Shown: piece after piece, positions 55,335-64,000 of the stretch
How the letters are laid out: each line of letters begins with the position of its first letter
Numbering within the stretch: position 1 is the first letter of the stretch
Assembly (NCBI RefSeq): GCF_000367945.1
Contig: NZ_KB849179.1
Coordinates: 664,446 to 728,445, forward strand
Direction of reading: 5' to 3'
DNA: 64,000 nt
From: Acinetobacter proteolyticus
GTDB taxonomy: Bacteria > Pseudomonadota > Gammaproteobacteria > Pseudomonadales > Moraxellaceae
Position numbers and translations under genes: made by a program
The notes under the pieces: generated by a model
What the model saw: the letters and a program-made list of their open reading frames with translations, nothing else
Database searches by the model: none
What the model was told of the DNA's origin: nothing

Positions 55335-56108
55335 ATGCAAACCTTGATTCAGGTTGAAACGCCAATAGATGGGGTCATGCTACTCAGCTTAAACCGTCTA
55401 GAGAAACGTAATGCTTTAAATAATGCCACTTTACAGTGTCTATCTGATCTGCTGGAACAAGCAGAACAGAATCCTGCCGTGAAAGCGGTTGTGCTGACAG
55501 GCAATCGCAATTGCTTTGCTGCGGGTGCAGACCTGAGCGAATTGGCAGAAATGGATGCCGTAGCTTTACAGCTCGATATCCGTCCAAAGCTATGGCAGCA
55601 GATCGACAGTTTTACTAAACCCATCATCGCTGCTGTGAATGGTTATGCCTTGGGCGCGGGCTTTGAGCTGGTGTTGCATTCAGACATGGTGATTTGTGGT
55701 GACAATGCCAAATTTGCTTTGCCTGAGATTGGTCTAGGTATGTTACCTGGTGCGGGTGGTACCCAACGTCTGGCACGTCTGGTGGGCCAGCAACTGACCA
55801 TGCGCTGGGCAATGACAGGGGAAATGATTTCAGCCAAGCAAGCGCAGCAATATGGGATTTGTAGTGAAGTGGTGCCAACAGCACTGACAGTGGAATATGC
55901 AGTCCAGTTGGCAAGCAAAATTGCCAAACAAGCGCCTTTGGCAATTCGAGTGATCAAACAATCAATCAAAAGTATTCATGAAACCACATTGAGTCAGGGA
56001 CTGAAATTAGAACGACAAAATTTTGTCTGGTTGGCAGCAACCAAAGATCGAAACGAAGGCATTCATGCATTCTTTGAAAAAAGAAAACCAATCTTTAGAG
56101 GTGAGTGA
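55335..56108 (+). CDS. paaF: Enoyl-CoA hydratase PaaF
   Basis: PaaF hydrates 2,3-dehydroadipyl-CoA in lower phenylacetate catabolism. The 257-residue crotonase has LNRLEKRNALNNATL, LTGNRNCFAAGADLSELA and the oxyanion/Glu region LPEIGLGMLPGAGGTQRLARL. GAGGTGAG supports ATG 55335; the frame to 55311 overlaps paaE. It overlaps paaG by one base (TGATG). Confidence 0.93.
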   Translation: MQTLIQVETPIDGVMLLSLNRLEKRNALNNATLQCLSDLLEQAEQNPAVKAVVLTGNRNCFAAGADLSELAEMDAVALQLDIRPKLWQQIDSFTKPIIAAVNGYALGAGFELVLHSDMVICGDNAKFALPEIGLGMLPGAGGTQRLARLVGQQLTMRWAMTGEMISAKQAQQYGICSEVVPTALTVEYAVQLASKIAKQAPLAIRVIKQSIKSIHETTLSQGLKLERQNFVWLAATKDRNEGIHAFFEKRKPIFRGE

Positions 56109-56899
56109 TGGACTATAAAAATATTATCGTGGAAGAAAAAAATGCAGTGGGCTATTTAACCTTTAACCGCCCTCAAGCATTGAATAGCTTTAATGTGGAG
56201 ATGCACCGTGAGGTCGCCGAGATTCTGAATCTTTGGAGCAAGAAACAAGAGGTTCGCTGCATCGTGATCAGTGGCGAAGGTCGTGGTTTCTGTGCAGGAC
56301 AGGATTTGGGGGATCGTGTGGTTGATCCAAACGCTGCGGCGCCTGATTTAGGTTACTCGATTGAAACCTACTATAACCCATTGATTAGAACCCTTGTGAA
56401 TATGCCGAAGCCCGTGATTTGTGCGGTGAACGGAGTAGCTGCAGGGGCAGGTGCCAATATTGCCTTGGCCTGTGATCTGGTGATTGCAGCCAAATCTGCC
56501 AACTTTGTACAGGCTTTCTGTCGTTTAGGTTTAGTACCTGACTCAGGTGGAACTTGGTTCTTGCCACGTGCTGTAGGCCATGCGCGTGCTATGGGGCTGG
56601 TGTTGCTGGGTGATAAATTGCCTGCTGAAACTGCCAAAGAATGGGGCATGATTTGGGATGTGGCTGAAGATAGCGAATTGAAATCCAAGGTTACAGAACT
56701 GGCTGAACGTTTAGCCAAGCAACCGACTTTTGGTCTGTCACTGATTAAAAAAGCCCTTCATCAATCCAGTAATCATAGTTTTGATGAACAGATGCATTTA
56801 GAACGAGATTTTCAACGTATTGCTGGGCGTTCGGAAGATTATCGTGAAGGGGTTCAAGCCTTTATGAATAAACGCGAGCCAAATTTTCAGGGGCGTTAA
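56108..56899 (+). CDS. paaG: Ring-1,2-epoxyphenylacetyl-CoA isomerase PaaG
   Basis: PaaG isomerises the epoxide to oxepin-CoA and also shifts the double bond later in the route. The 263-residue crotonase has FNRPQALNSFNVEM, SGEGRGFCAGQDLGDRV and RLGLVPDSGGTWFLPR with the catalytic Asp. It follows paaF with overlapping stop and start; paaH starts two bases after its stop. Confidence 0.94.
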   Translation: MDYKNIIVEEKNAVGYLTFNRPQALNSFNVEMHREVAEILNLWSKKQEVRCIVISGEGRGFCAGQDLGDRVVDPNAAAPDLGYSIETYYNPLIRTLVNMPKPVICAVNGVAAGAGANIALACDLVIAAKSANFVQAFCRLGLVPDSGGTWFLPRAVGHARAMGLVLLGDKLPAETAKEWGMIWDVAEDSELKSKVTELAERLAKQPTFGLSLIKKALHQSSNHSFDEQMHLERDFQRIAGRSEDYREGVQAFMNKREPNFQGR

Positions 56900-56901
56900 G
56901 C

Positions 56902-58440
56902 ATGATCAGTTTCGATTTATCCCATGCCAAAATCGCCGTGATTGGCTCAGGCACCATGGGAATTGGGATTGCCCAATTGGCGATTATGAATGGTCATTCG
57001 ACTGTTCTCTACGATCTCGATCGTGAAAAGACCAAGCAGGCAGTTGATGGATTACATCAGACCTTCGCGAAGTTAACAGAAAAAGGCAAGCTGACCTCTG
57101 AGCAGGCACAGCAAGCACTTTCACGTTTGACCATTGCTGATCAAATCGAGGCATTGGCAAATGTTGATTTAGTCATAGAAGCTGTAGTTGAAAAGTTGGA
57201 AGTGAAGCAGGCTTTGTTTAAGCAGCTAGCGGCGATTTGTAATGACCAAACTATTTTTGCCAGCAATACCTCATCTATTTCAGTGACAGCAATTGCGTCT
57301 GCTGTTCCATATCCTGAACGTGTGGTTGGACTGCATTTCTTTAATCCTGCACCAGTGATGAAACTGGTCGAGATTGTGCAAGGCCTAAAAACACCAGCAG
57401 GATTATGTCGGGCTTTAAAAGCCTTGATGCTGGCTTGGAAAAAAATCCCAGTTCTGACCAAATCAACACCAGGCTTTATCGTGAATCGAATTGCCCGTCC
57501 ATTTTATGCAGAAGCGTTTCGGGCGTTGCAAGAACAGGTCACAACCTATGAGCAACTGGACTATGCCTTAAAGCAGTGTGGTGGTTTTGCGATGGGACCG
57601 TGTGAACTGACCGATTTAATTGGACAGGATGTGAATTTTTCAGTCACTCAAAGTGTTTATGAGGCTTTCTTTTATGAGCCGCGCTATCGCCCGAGTCTGA
57701 TACAAAAGGAACTGGTGGATGCGGGTGCTTGGGGGCGCAAGTCTAGACAAGGTTTTTATCGCTATGATGAAAAAAATCAGTATGCGACTTTTCAGCCTCA
57801 GCTCATTACTAAGCCGTCTTTTTATGCTGATGTTCAAGTCAAAGGTACATGGGCTCAATGTCCGAATTTATTAGAACGTCTAGGCTTAAGTCGTGCTTTA
57901 ACAAGCAATGAAAATATCATTCAAATTGATGATATTGATCTACGTTTAAGTCAGGGTGAATCTGCCAATTTACAGTATTTAAGTCGAAAAACCATCTTGA
58001 TGGATTGGCACCATGATTTCGCGCAAGCGCAAGCCGTAGTACTGAGCCATAATCATCTTTGCCAAGCTGAAGATCTAGCAAAAATCGAAGCGTTTTTTGC
58101 TCAACAACAGATCAAGGTTGTTTGGATCAGCGATCATCCCGCACTGTTAACTTTACGTACCATTGTCTTGTTGGTCAATGAAGCCTGTGAGGCCAGTCTG
58201 CATGGGATTGCCACTATGGAAGATATTGATAATGCCATGAGATATGGTGTCAATTATCCTAAAGGACCGTATCAATGGATGATGCAATTGGGCGCTGAAT
58301 ACGTCTTGGCAACGCTTAACAATTTATATGCCATCTATGGCGAAGAAAAATATCGTGCAAGTCTTTATCTCAAGCAATACGTGGCAAAGCAGCAAAGTGT
58401 AACTACCGACCATTCAAAAACTTTAACAGAATGTGCATAA
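56902..58440 (+). CDS. paaH: 3-hydroxyadipyl-CoA dehydrogenase PaaH
   Basis: PaaH oxidises 3-hydroxyadipyl-CoA to 3-oxoadipyl-CoA with NAD+. The 512-residue protein has a Rossmann motif AVIGSGTMGIGIAQLA, SNTSSISVTAIAS with the active Ser, HFFNPAPVMKLVEIV and TPGFIVNRIARP, plus a second 3HCDH C-terminal domain (about 400-490). Its length is typical of PaaH. paaI does not follow; paaJ comes next. Confidence 0.94.
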   Translation: MISFDLSHAKIAVIGSGTMGIGIAQLAIMNGHSTVLYDLDREKTKQAVDGLHQTFAKLTEKGKLTSEQAQQALSRLTIADQIEALANVDLVIEAVVEKLEVKQALFKQLAAICNDQTIFASNTSSISVTAIASAVPYPERVVGLHFFNPAPVMKLVEIVQGLKTPAGLCRALKALMLAWKKIPVLTKSTPGFIVNRIARPFYAEAFRALQEQVTTYEQLDYALKQCGGFAMGPCELTDLIGQDVNFSVTQSVYEAFFYEPRYRPSLIQKELVDAGAWGRKSRQGFYRYDEKNQYATFQPQLITKPSFYADVQVKGTWAQCPNLLERLGLSRALTSNENIIQIDDIDLRLSQGESANLQYLSRKTILMDWHHDFAQAQAVVLSHNHLCQAEDLAKIEAFFAQQQIKVVWISDHPALLTLRTIVLLVNEACEASLHGIATMEDIDNAMRYGVNYPKGPYQWMMQLGAEYVLATLNNLYAIYGEEKYRASLYLKQYVAKQQSVTTDHSKTLTECA

Positions 58441-58452
58441 GCAGGAGCGATC

Positions 58453-59665
58453 ATGGAAGACGTTTTAATTTGTGATTTTATTCGTACCCCAATTGGACGT
58501 TATGCAGGGTCATTGAGTTCGGTGCGTACTGATGATCTTGCGGCATTGCCAATCAAACATTTAAAAGAAAAACATGCGCATCTACCTTGGCAAGATTTAG
58601 ATGAAGTCTATTTGGGCTGTGCCAATCAAGCGGGCGAAGATAACCGTAATGTGGCACGTATGGCAACCTTATTGGCGGGTTTACCTGAGGCAGTTCCTGC
58701 AATGACGGTGAACCGTTTATGTGCATCTGGTTTAGATGCTGTCGGATTGGCGGCACGTTCGATTAAATCGGGTGAATCACAATTTGTATTGGCAGGAGGG
58801 GTCGAGTCGATGAGTCGGGCACCTTTTGTTCAAGCCAAGCCAACCGAGGCTTTTGGTCGTAGCCCTGAAATTTTTGATACCACCATTGGCTGGCGTTTCA
58901 TCAATAAAAAAATGAAAGCCGACTATGGGACGGACAGCATGCCTGAAACCGCTGAAAATGTGGCTGAGAAATACCAGATTAGCCGACAGGATCAGGATGA
59001 GTTTGCGATTCGTAGTCAACAAAAAGTGGCAGTGGCGCAACGAAATGGTTTTTTTACAGATGAAATCTTGCCCGTTGAGCTGGTCGATCGTAAAAAGAAT
59101 GTTACTGTCTTTTTAACAGGATGAGCATCCACGTGCGGATACTAGTTTAGATAGCCTTGCAAAATTGAAAGCACCGTTCCGTAAAGAAGGTGGCTCGGTG
59201 ACGGCAGGTAATGCTTCGGGAGTGAATGATGGTTCGGCTTGTGTGTTGCTGACCAATCGTCAGTTTGCCGATACCCACGGTTTAACCCCATTGGCCCGTG
59301 TGGTCGCGATTGCCAGTGCTGGGGTTGAACCGAAATATATGGGCATTGGCCCAGTGCCTGCGGTACAAAAACTATTAAAACAAACGGGTCTTAGTTTAGA
59401 TCAAATGGATGTGATTGAGCTGAATGAAGCTTTTGCAGCACAGTCATTGGCCTGTATGCGTGAGTTAGGTCTCAAGGATGATGATGCTCGTGTCAACCCG
59501 AATGGTGGTGCAATTGCATTGGGCCATCCATTGGGGATGAGTGGGACGCGTTTGGTGATGACTGCGACCCGAGAATTGAAAAGACGCCAAGGAAAATATG
59601 CACTGTGTACCATGTGTGTCGGTGTCGGGCAAGGTGTTGCCCTGATCTTAGAAAATTTAGCTTAA
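58453..59665 (+). pseudogene. paaJ: 3-oxoadipyl-CoA thiolase paaJ, frameshifted
   Basis: Thiolase for the last step, 3-oxoadipyl-CoA to succinyl-CoA and acetyl-CoA. The reading frame from ATG 58453 carries the active Cys90 (VNRLCASGLDAVG) and stops at TGA 59122-59124 after VTVFLTG. A second frame, from about 59120, continues [20 protein letters not shown] to the normal end with the His motif [13 protein letters not shown] and C-terminal Cys in [10 protein letters not shown]. Between them the sequence is CTTTTTAACAGGATGAG, where a family gene needs six bases between the TTT and GAT codons but seven are present and the other frame has TAA at 59114. Neither half alone can be a thiolase. A sequencing error at the T run is possible. 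The start has AGGAG. Confidence 0.85.
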
Positions 59666-59706
59666 AGCAATTGAAACGGTTCGAATAATATAACGACATA
59701 GGAGAG

Positions 59707-61002
59707 ATGGCAGTGGATAGCCTGATAACACAAGATGTAGAAAAAATGACGCTTGCGGAGTTACGAGCGCTGCAAACCAAACGCTTAAAAGACACATTGA
59801 CATATGTTTATGCCAATAGCCCTGTCTATAAGAAAAAGTTTGACGATGCTGGTGTGCATCCTGATGATTTCGTTAACTTGGATGATCTCGCCAAGTTTCC
59901 ATTTACCACCAAACAGGATTTAAGAGAGAACTATCCCTTTGGTATGTTTGCAGTGCCACAGGAGCAGATTGTTCGTTTACATGCTTCTTCAGGCACCACA
60001 GGGAAACCAACCGTCGTTGGCTATACCCAAAAAGATATCCATACATGGTCGGATATCGTAGCGCGTTGCTTGCGTATGGCAGGTCTAAGTGCCAAAGATA
60101 TGATTCAGGTCGCCTATGGTTATGGTCTGTTTACAGGTGGTTTAGGCGCACATTATGGCGCTGAACGCTTAGGTGCAACCGTGATTCCAATGTCAGGTGG
60201 TCAAACCGAAAAACAGGTGCAACTGATTCAGGACTTTAAACCCACGGCAATTATGGTCACGCCATCATATTGTGTCAGCATTATTGAAAAACTTGAGCAG
60301 CAATTAGGCAGTGCCCGTAATACCTCTTTAAAAGTCGGTATTTTTGGTGCTGAGCCTTGGACTAATGAGTTACGTCGTGAAATCGAAGAACGTTTAAATA
60401 TTAAAGCACTGGATATTTATGGCTTGTCGGAGATTATGGGGCCAGGGGTTGCGATGCAGTGTCTGGGTGAAGGCGAAGGACTGACCATTTGGGAAGATCA
60501 TTTTTATCCTGAGATCATTCATCCTGAAACCGGAGAAGTGTGTAAAGATGGTGAATTGGGTGAACTGGTATTCACCACCATTACTAAAGAAGGTTTGCCG
60601 ATTATCCGCTATCGTACCCGCGATTTAACCCGTTTATTGGCTGGACAGAACCTAGCCATGCGCCGTATGGATAAGATCGTAGGGCGTAGTGACGATATGC
60701 TGATTATTCGTGGCGTCAATGTATTCCCGACCCAGATCGAAGAACAGATTTTACAAGTACCAAGTCTGGTGCCGAATTATGAAATTCTTGTGGCAAAGAA
60801 AGGTCATATGGATACTTTGCATATCCGTACCGAAATGTGCCATAACTGTGACAAGCAGGCGCAGCAACTGGCTCAGCAGTTGATGCAGCGGATTAAAACC
60901 ATGATTGGGATTTCAGTCACGGTGGAAGTGGTCAATGAATTGACCTTACCGCGGAGTGAAGGTAAAGCAAAACGCGTCATTGATATGCGTCAGATTGCTT
61001 AA
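59707..61002 (+). CDS. paaK: Phenylacetate-CoA ligase PaaK
   Basis: PaaK activates phenylacetate to phenylacetyl-CoA using ATP and CoA, the entry step. The 431-residue adenylate-forming enzyme has HASSGTTGKPTVVGYT, AYGYGLFTGGLGAHYGAE, DIYGLSEIMGPGVAMQC and RSDDMLIIRGVNVFPTQIE. ATG 59707 directly abuts GGAGAG, while GTG 59713 has better spacing, so the true start may be six bases later. It follows the broken paaJ by 41 bp. Confidence 0.95.
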   Translation: MAVDSLITQDVEKMTLAELRALQTKRLKDTLTYVYANSPVYKKKFDDAGVHPDDFVNLDDLAKFPFTTKQDLRENYPFGMFAVPQEQIVRLHASSGTTGKPTVVGYTQKDIHTWSDIVARCLRMAGLSAKDMIQVAYGYGLFTGGLGAHYGAERLGATVIPMSGGQTEKQVQLIQDFKPTAIMVTPSYCVSIIEKLEQQLGSARNTSLKVGIFGAEPWTNELRREIEERLNIKALDIYGLSEIMGPGVAMQCLGEGEGLTIWEDHFYPEIIHPETGEVCKDGELGELVFTTITKEGLPIIRYRTRDLTRLLAGQNLAMRRMDKIVGRSDDMLIIRGVNVFPTQIEEQILQVPSLVPNYEILVAKKGHMDTLHIRTEMCHNCDKQAQQLAQQLMQRIKTMIGISVTVEVVNELTLPRSEGKAKRVIDMRQIA

Positions 61003-61013
61003 CATTATGATCA

Positions 61014-61043
61014 TTCAGGGTATAGTATCCTCTATACCCTGAA
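61014..61043 (+). other. Perfect hairpin between paaK and paaX
   Basis: TTCAGGGTATAG and CTATACCCTGAA are a perfect 12-bp inverted repeat with a 6-nt loop. It lies 11 bp after paaK and 22 bp before paaX and is followed by TCTAAAT, not a T-tract. It could be an attenuating terminator or an operator at which PaaX represses its own gene. Confidence 0.5.
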
Positions 61044-61064
61044 TCTAAATGCCAAGATAAAAGT

Positions 61065-62024
61065 ATGAGTGCAAAGTTACAGCAAATTATTGATTCAATT
61101 ATTCAGAATGAACCCTTAAGTGGGACCTCATTGATTTCGACCATTTTTGGTGATTCAGTGTTACATCGAGGCGGAAATATCAGTCTTGCCAGTTTGATCC
61201 AGTTAATGGAACTGTTTGATTTTAATGATCGTGCTGTACGAACTTCTGTTTTTCGTTTGGTTAAAAGTGATTGGCTTGGTTCAGATAAAATTGGCAGAAC
61301 CAGTTTCTACCGCATTACCGATGCCAGTCGTTCCAAATATTTGCAGGCTGAGCAACGGATTTATAATGATCAGATGAAAGAGTGGGATCATTCTTGGGAT
61401 CTTATTTTAATGTCGAGTCTGGATACAGACAATAAGGCTTTTTTAAAGAAAGAACTGGAATGGTTGGGCTTTGCTAATATTTCTACCAATCTGATGGCTT
61501 ATCCAGGTTCAAACCGCTTGCAGCTACAAAAGCTGTTGATTGATGTAAATATGAGTGAACAGGTGGTGGTGTTTAAGGCAGAGACCTTACAGCTGTTTAA
61601 TAACTCAACGGACACCATTGGTCGTATGTTAGAAACCAATTGGCCGATTGATGAGTTACGTCAACGCTATCTACAATTCTTAGAGATGTTTAGAGAAATT
61701 GGCGTAATTTTGATGCAGGAGGACGAAAGTATTGAACCGCTTCAAGCTTTTCAGATTCGGACCTTATTGATTCATTACTATCGCCGTATTTTACTCAAAG
61801 ATCCTGCTTTGCCATTGGAGCTATTATCGGCGGACTGGCCTGCAGTCAATGCCCGTACATTATCCATGAACATTTACAAAAAAGTCTTTGAAGCGGCTGA
61901 TGACTATTTCTTATCGGTTGCGGCAACATCCGAAGGGCCAATGCCGAATGCAACAGCACCTTTCTGGCGTCGTTTTGGCGGCTTAACCCAAAGTAATGAG
62001 AGATTGAGTCATGCCTTGCTATAG
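61065..62024 (+). CDS. paaX: Phenylacetate repressor PaaX
   Basis: PaaX is the GntR-like repressor of paa operons; phenylacetyl-CoA relieves it. The 319-residue protein has the PaaX winged-helix N-terminus (GTSLISTIFGDSVLHRGGNIS, FNDRAVRTSVFRLVKSDWL), the central MKEWDHSWDLILMSS region and the C-terminal PaaX_C domain (LLIHYYRRILLKDPALPLELL). It overlaps paaY by 14 bp. Confidence 0.94.
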   Translation: MSAKLQQIIDSIIQNEPLSGTSLISTIFGDSVLHRGGNISLASLIQLMELFDFNDRAVRTSVFRLVKSDWLGSDKIGRTSFYRITDASRSKYLQAEQRIYNDQMKEWDHSWDLILMSSLDTDNKAFLKKELEWLGFANISTNLMAYPGSNRLQLQKLLIDVNMSEQVVVFKAETLQLFNNSTDTIGRMLETNWPIDELRQRYLQFLEMFREIGVILMQEDESIEPLQAFQIRTLLIHYYRRILLKDPALPLELLSADWPAVNARTLSMNIYKKVFEAADDYFLSVAATSEGPMPNATAPFWRRFGGLTQSNERLSHALL

Positions 62025-62616
62025 CATTGATGGGGTGATTCCTGTGGTTCACCCCAGTGCATTTGTCCATCCTACGGCAGTTTTAATTGGTGATGTGATT
62101 ATTGAAGCTGGGGTTTATATTGGTCCTTTTGCTTCATTGCGCGCGGACTTTGGTCGTATTCATATCCAAGCAAATGCCAATGTACAGGACAGTTGTACCA
62201 TTCATGGCTTTCCGCAAAGTATCACCTTGATTGAAGAAATGGGACATATTGGTCATGCTGCGATTTTGCATGGTTGCCGTATTGGTAAAAATGTCTTGAT
62301 TGGTATGAATAGTGTGATTCTGGATTATGCTGAGATTGGCGAAAATAGCATGATTGGTGCAAATAGTTTAGTCAAAACCAAAGATGTGATTCCTGCCAAT
62401 GTACTGGCAATCGGAAGCCCTGCAAAAGTTGTGCGAGATTTAACAGAACAAGAACGCGCTTGGAAAATTAATGGGACCCAAGAATATATCCAATTAGCAC
62501 AGCGTTGTTTAAACAGCATGACAGAAGTCCTGCCTTTAGTGGAAAATTCACCTGAACGTAAGACCTATCAAGATTTTCAGTCAGATCATCAGATTAAACC
62601 AACAAGCGTATCATAA
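62011..62616 (+). CDS. paaY: PaaY, hexapeptide-repeat protein of the paa cluster
   Basis: PaaY is a gamma-carbonic-anhydrase-fold thioesterase that helps remove dead-end CoA intermediates. The 201-residue protein has left-handed beta-helix repeats (VHPSAFVHPTAVLIGDVIIE, GPFASLRADFG), the metal-type His residues in CTIHGF and GHIGHAAILHGC, and a helical C-terminus. It closes the paa block in translational overlap with paaX. Confidence 0.92.
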   Translation: MPCYSIDGVIPVVHPSAFVHPTAVLIGDVIIEAGVYIGPFASLRADFGRIHIQANANVQDSCTIHGFPQSITLIEEMGHIGHAAILHGCRIGKNVLIGMNSVILDYAEIGENSMIGANSLVKTKDVIPANVLAIGSPAKVVRDLTEQERAWKINGTQEYIQLAQRCLNSMTEVLPLVENSPERKTYQDFQSDHQIKPTSVS

Positions 62617-62736
62617 GATCCGTATCTAGTAATTTTCAAAACGATTTTGCTTATCGACTACATTATCGTGTTGTTATTTCATCTCTAAAGCAACCCATGT
62701 ATTATGGTGAATGACTCTTTTATTTTGGATATGCTC

Positions 62737-64000
62737 ATGGATGGTTTATCTAAATTTTCTTGGGAAAATATCAAGCATCATTTTTATAATACTGGAGAGT
62801 TTCCCCACATTCTGGAAGAACATACTCCCATTGTGCAAGCATGGGAACAATCTCGGCAAGCGGGTTTGAGCCCTGATTTCAAATTAACGGCCTTAAAAGA
62901 GTTTCCTTTAGAAAGTTTGTCATTCGAAGATGAATGGTTGGCTCGACTTGCAGAACCAGTATTAAGTGACATATGGCGTTTGTTTGGTCAGCAGGATGTA
63001 AGCGTCTTTCTGATCAATTCAAATTCCAAGATTATTGCAGAGAAGCACAACCCAAATTTAGATCACCAATATCATTTTTTACAAATAGGACGTGTTATTG
63101 ATCCGTCCGTTTTTGGAGCAATTGCGCCGACCTGTAGTGTAATGTCGAAACAACCAATGATCATGACGGGTCATCAGCATTATTTGAATGAATTCTCTGG
63201 CTTTTCCTGTGCTTCTGTCCCCGTATTTAATGGAATGGGTGATGTAATTGGGGCATTTGACATCACATCGAGACAAGGACTATTGGCAAGTAACTGGCTC
63301 AGACATTTGTTATATCAGAGTTATATATTAGAAAATAAAACCATATTCTCTACACTTCAACCAAATCATCGCTTATTACATTTTCAGCATTCTCAGGATT
63401 TACTTGATAATGCCTACACAGGATTAATTGTGTTAGATGAGCAGGACCAAATTATAAAAGCCAATCAGATGGCACTGAAATTACTGAATTGTTCTATTGA
63501 ATTTTTGCGGTATAAGAATATTTCTGAATTTTTGAGCTGTAGTCATCTATCTTCAAATCATGCAAAAGATTTTTTTCTGATTCAAAGTATCGACCATGCA
63601 TTTTTTTATGCCAAGTTAAAAACTTTTGTTATTCCTTCGTGTAACAACATCCCAAAGGTTAATACAAAATTAGATCAAGCGTTGAAAGCCTTACAAGCCG
63701 AGATACCTGTTCTCATTACAGGTGAAACTGGAACTGGAAAAGATCATTTTGCTCAGCAATTACATAAAAAATTAAATGCTAATCTACCTTTTATTTCAAT
63801 TAACTGTGGTGCAATTCCAGAGCATTTACTGGAAGCAGAATTATTTGGTTATGAAGGTGGGGCATTTACTGGAGCTAAAAAACAGGGTGAAAAAGGACTG
63901 ATCGAATTGGCTGATCAAGGAATTTTATTCTTGGATGAAATTGGCGATCTCCCTTTACATTTACAAGTCAAAATACTCAGAGTATTACAAGATCAACAAT
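62737..64000 (+). CDS. AcoR-type sigma-54-dependent activator (3' end missing)
   Basis: The frame stays open to the window end (421 codons visible). N-terminus: GAF-like region (SVFLINSNSKIIAEKHNP, FSCASVPVFNGMGDVIGAFDI), a PAS-like region (GLIVLDEQDQIIKANQMAL), then an AAA+ domain with Walker A GETGTGKD (329-336), ELFGYEGGAFTGAK (GAFTGA 375-380) and Walker [10 protein letters not shown]. The C-terminal Fis helix-turn-helix is beyond the edge. ATG 62737 has GGAT seven bases upstream; in-frame ATG 62731 and 62704 are alternatives. It is of the AcoR group that control ketone, alcohol or aldehyde catabolism; the target probably lies off the right edge. The 120 bp before it hold nothing else recognised. 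Confidence 0.85.
   Translation, partial: MDGLSKFSWENIKHHFYNTGEFPHILEEHTPIVQAWEQSRQAGLSPDFKLTALKEFPLESLSFEDEWLARLAEPVLSDIWRLFGQQDVSVFLINSNSKIIAEKHNPNLDHQYHFLQIGRVIDPSVFGAIAPTCSVMSKQPMIMTGHQHYLNEFSGFSCASVPVFNGMGDVIGAFDITSRQGLLASNWLRHLLYQSYILENKTIFSTLQPNHRLLHFQHSQDLLDNAYTGLIVLDEQDQIIKANQMALKLLNCSIEFLRYKNISEFLSCSHLSSNHAKDFFLIQSIDHAFFYAKLKTFVIPSCNNIPKVNTKLDQALKALQAEIPVLITGETGTGKDHFAQQLHKKLNANLPFISINCGAIPEHLLEAELFGYEGGAFTGAKKQGEKGLIELADQGILFLDEIGDLPLHLQVKILRVLQDQQ

Noticed and set aside
59101..59165. Programmed ribosomal frameshift in paaJ
   Set aside because: The slippery-looking T5 run is followed by TAA in the alternative frame and TGA in the original, so slippage at the run would meet a stop; no thiolase is known to use frameshifting.

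Overview
The window reads as chromosomal DNA of an Acinetobacter species (Moraxellaceae, Gammaproteobacteria). The evidence is the low-GC gammaproteobacterial coding style, an AraC regulator divergent from an AlkM-type alkane hydroxylase, an Acinetobacter-like outer-membrane and lipid A cluster, a MoaC-MoaB fusion and a complete phenylacetate (paa) cluster. There are no rRNA or tRNA genes, phage genes, transposases or CRISPR arrays. Nearly all of it is ordinary chromosomal backbone or metabolic accessory DNA.

Layout. 1-361: C-terminal end of an Arg/Gly/Asp-rich protein built of five 60-bp repeats. 668-8147: a MaoC-like protein and a molybdopterin oxidoreductase, then the molybdenum cofactor operon moaA-moaD-moaE-moaCB-moeA. 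8.3-11.2 kb: HxlR regulator and a MocR regulator divergent from an EamA transporter. 11.2-13.7 kb: tusDCBE (tRNA 2-thiolation) and a divergent GalE-like epimerase. 13.8-18.1 kb: fumC behind a Fur-box-like site, a small unknown gene, and a tandem glycine riboswitch in front of a DadA-like dehydrogenase. 18.2-23.8 kb: ispF, a phosphatase-like protein, argF, a TetR regulator and ntrBC. 24.1-36.5 kb: rimO, then the envelope cluster pyrH-frr-uppS-cdsA-dxr-rseP-bamA-skp-lpxD-fabZ-lpxA. 36.5-40.4 kb: AlkR-like regulator, alkM and gor. 40.4-46.1 kb: a two-component system divergent from dsbD, a TlpA-like gene and dsbG, matching the arrangement of the Pseudomonas dsbRS-dsbDEG locus. 46.2-48.7 kb: two adjacent acyl-CoA dehydrogenases with complementary defects. 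48.9-62.6 kb: paaZ divergent from paaABCDEFGHJKXY, in which paaJ is frameshifted. 62.7-64.0 kb: the start of an AcoR-type sigma-54 activator cut by the window edge.

How the genes work together. The moa/moe genes make molybdopterin for enzymes such as the adjacent oxidoreductase. The stretch between that enzyme and moaA carries two NtrC-like sites and a sigma-54 -24/-12 element, so cofactor supply may be tied to nitrogen limitation. The same combination lies upstream of ntrBC in this window. The envelope cluster couples isoprenoid, phospholipid, outer-membrane-protein and lipid A synthesis. The paa cluster takes phenylacetate to acetyl-CoA and succinyl-CoA, but the last thiolase (paaJ) is broken in this sequence.

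Most noteworthy points: the putative NtrC/sigma-54 control of Moco synthesis, the acyl-CoA dehydrogenase pair that looks like an obligate heteromer, the glycine-riboswitch-controlled DadA-like oxidase, the REP-like sequence translated as the moaE C-terminus, a GalE-like protein with YxxxQ in place of YxxxK, and the paaJ lesion. I did not find a convincing wholly new multi-gene system. The novelty is mainly regulatory and in protein variants.
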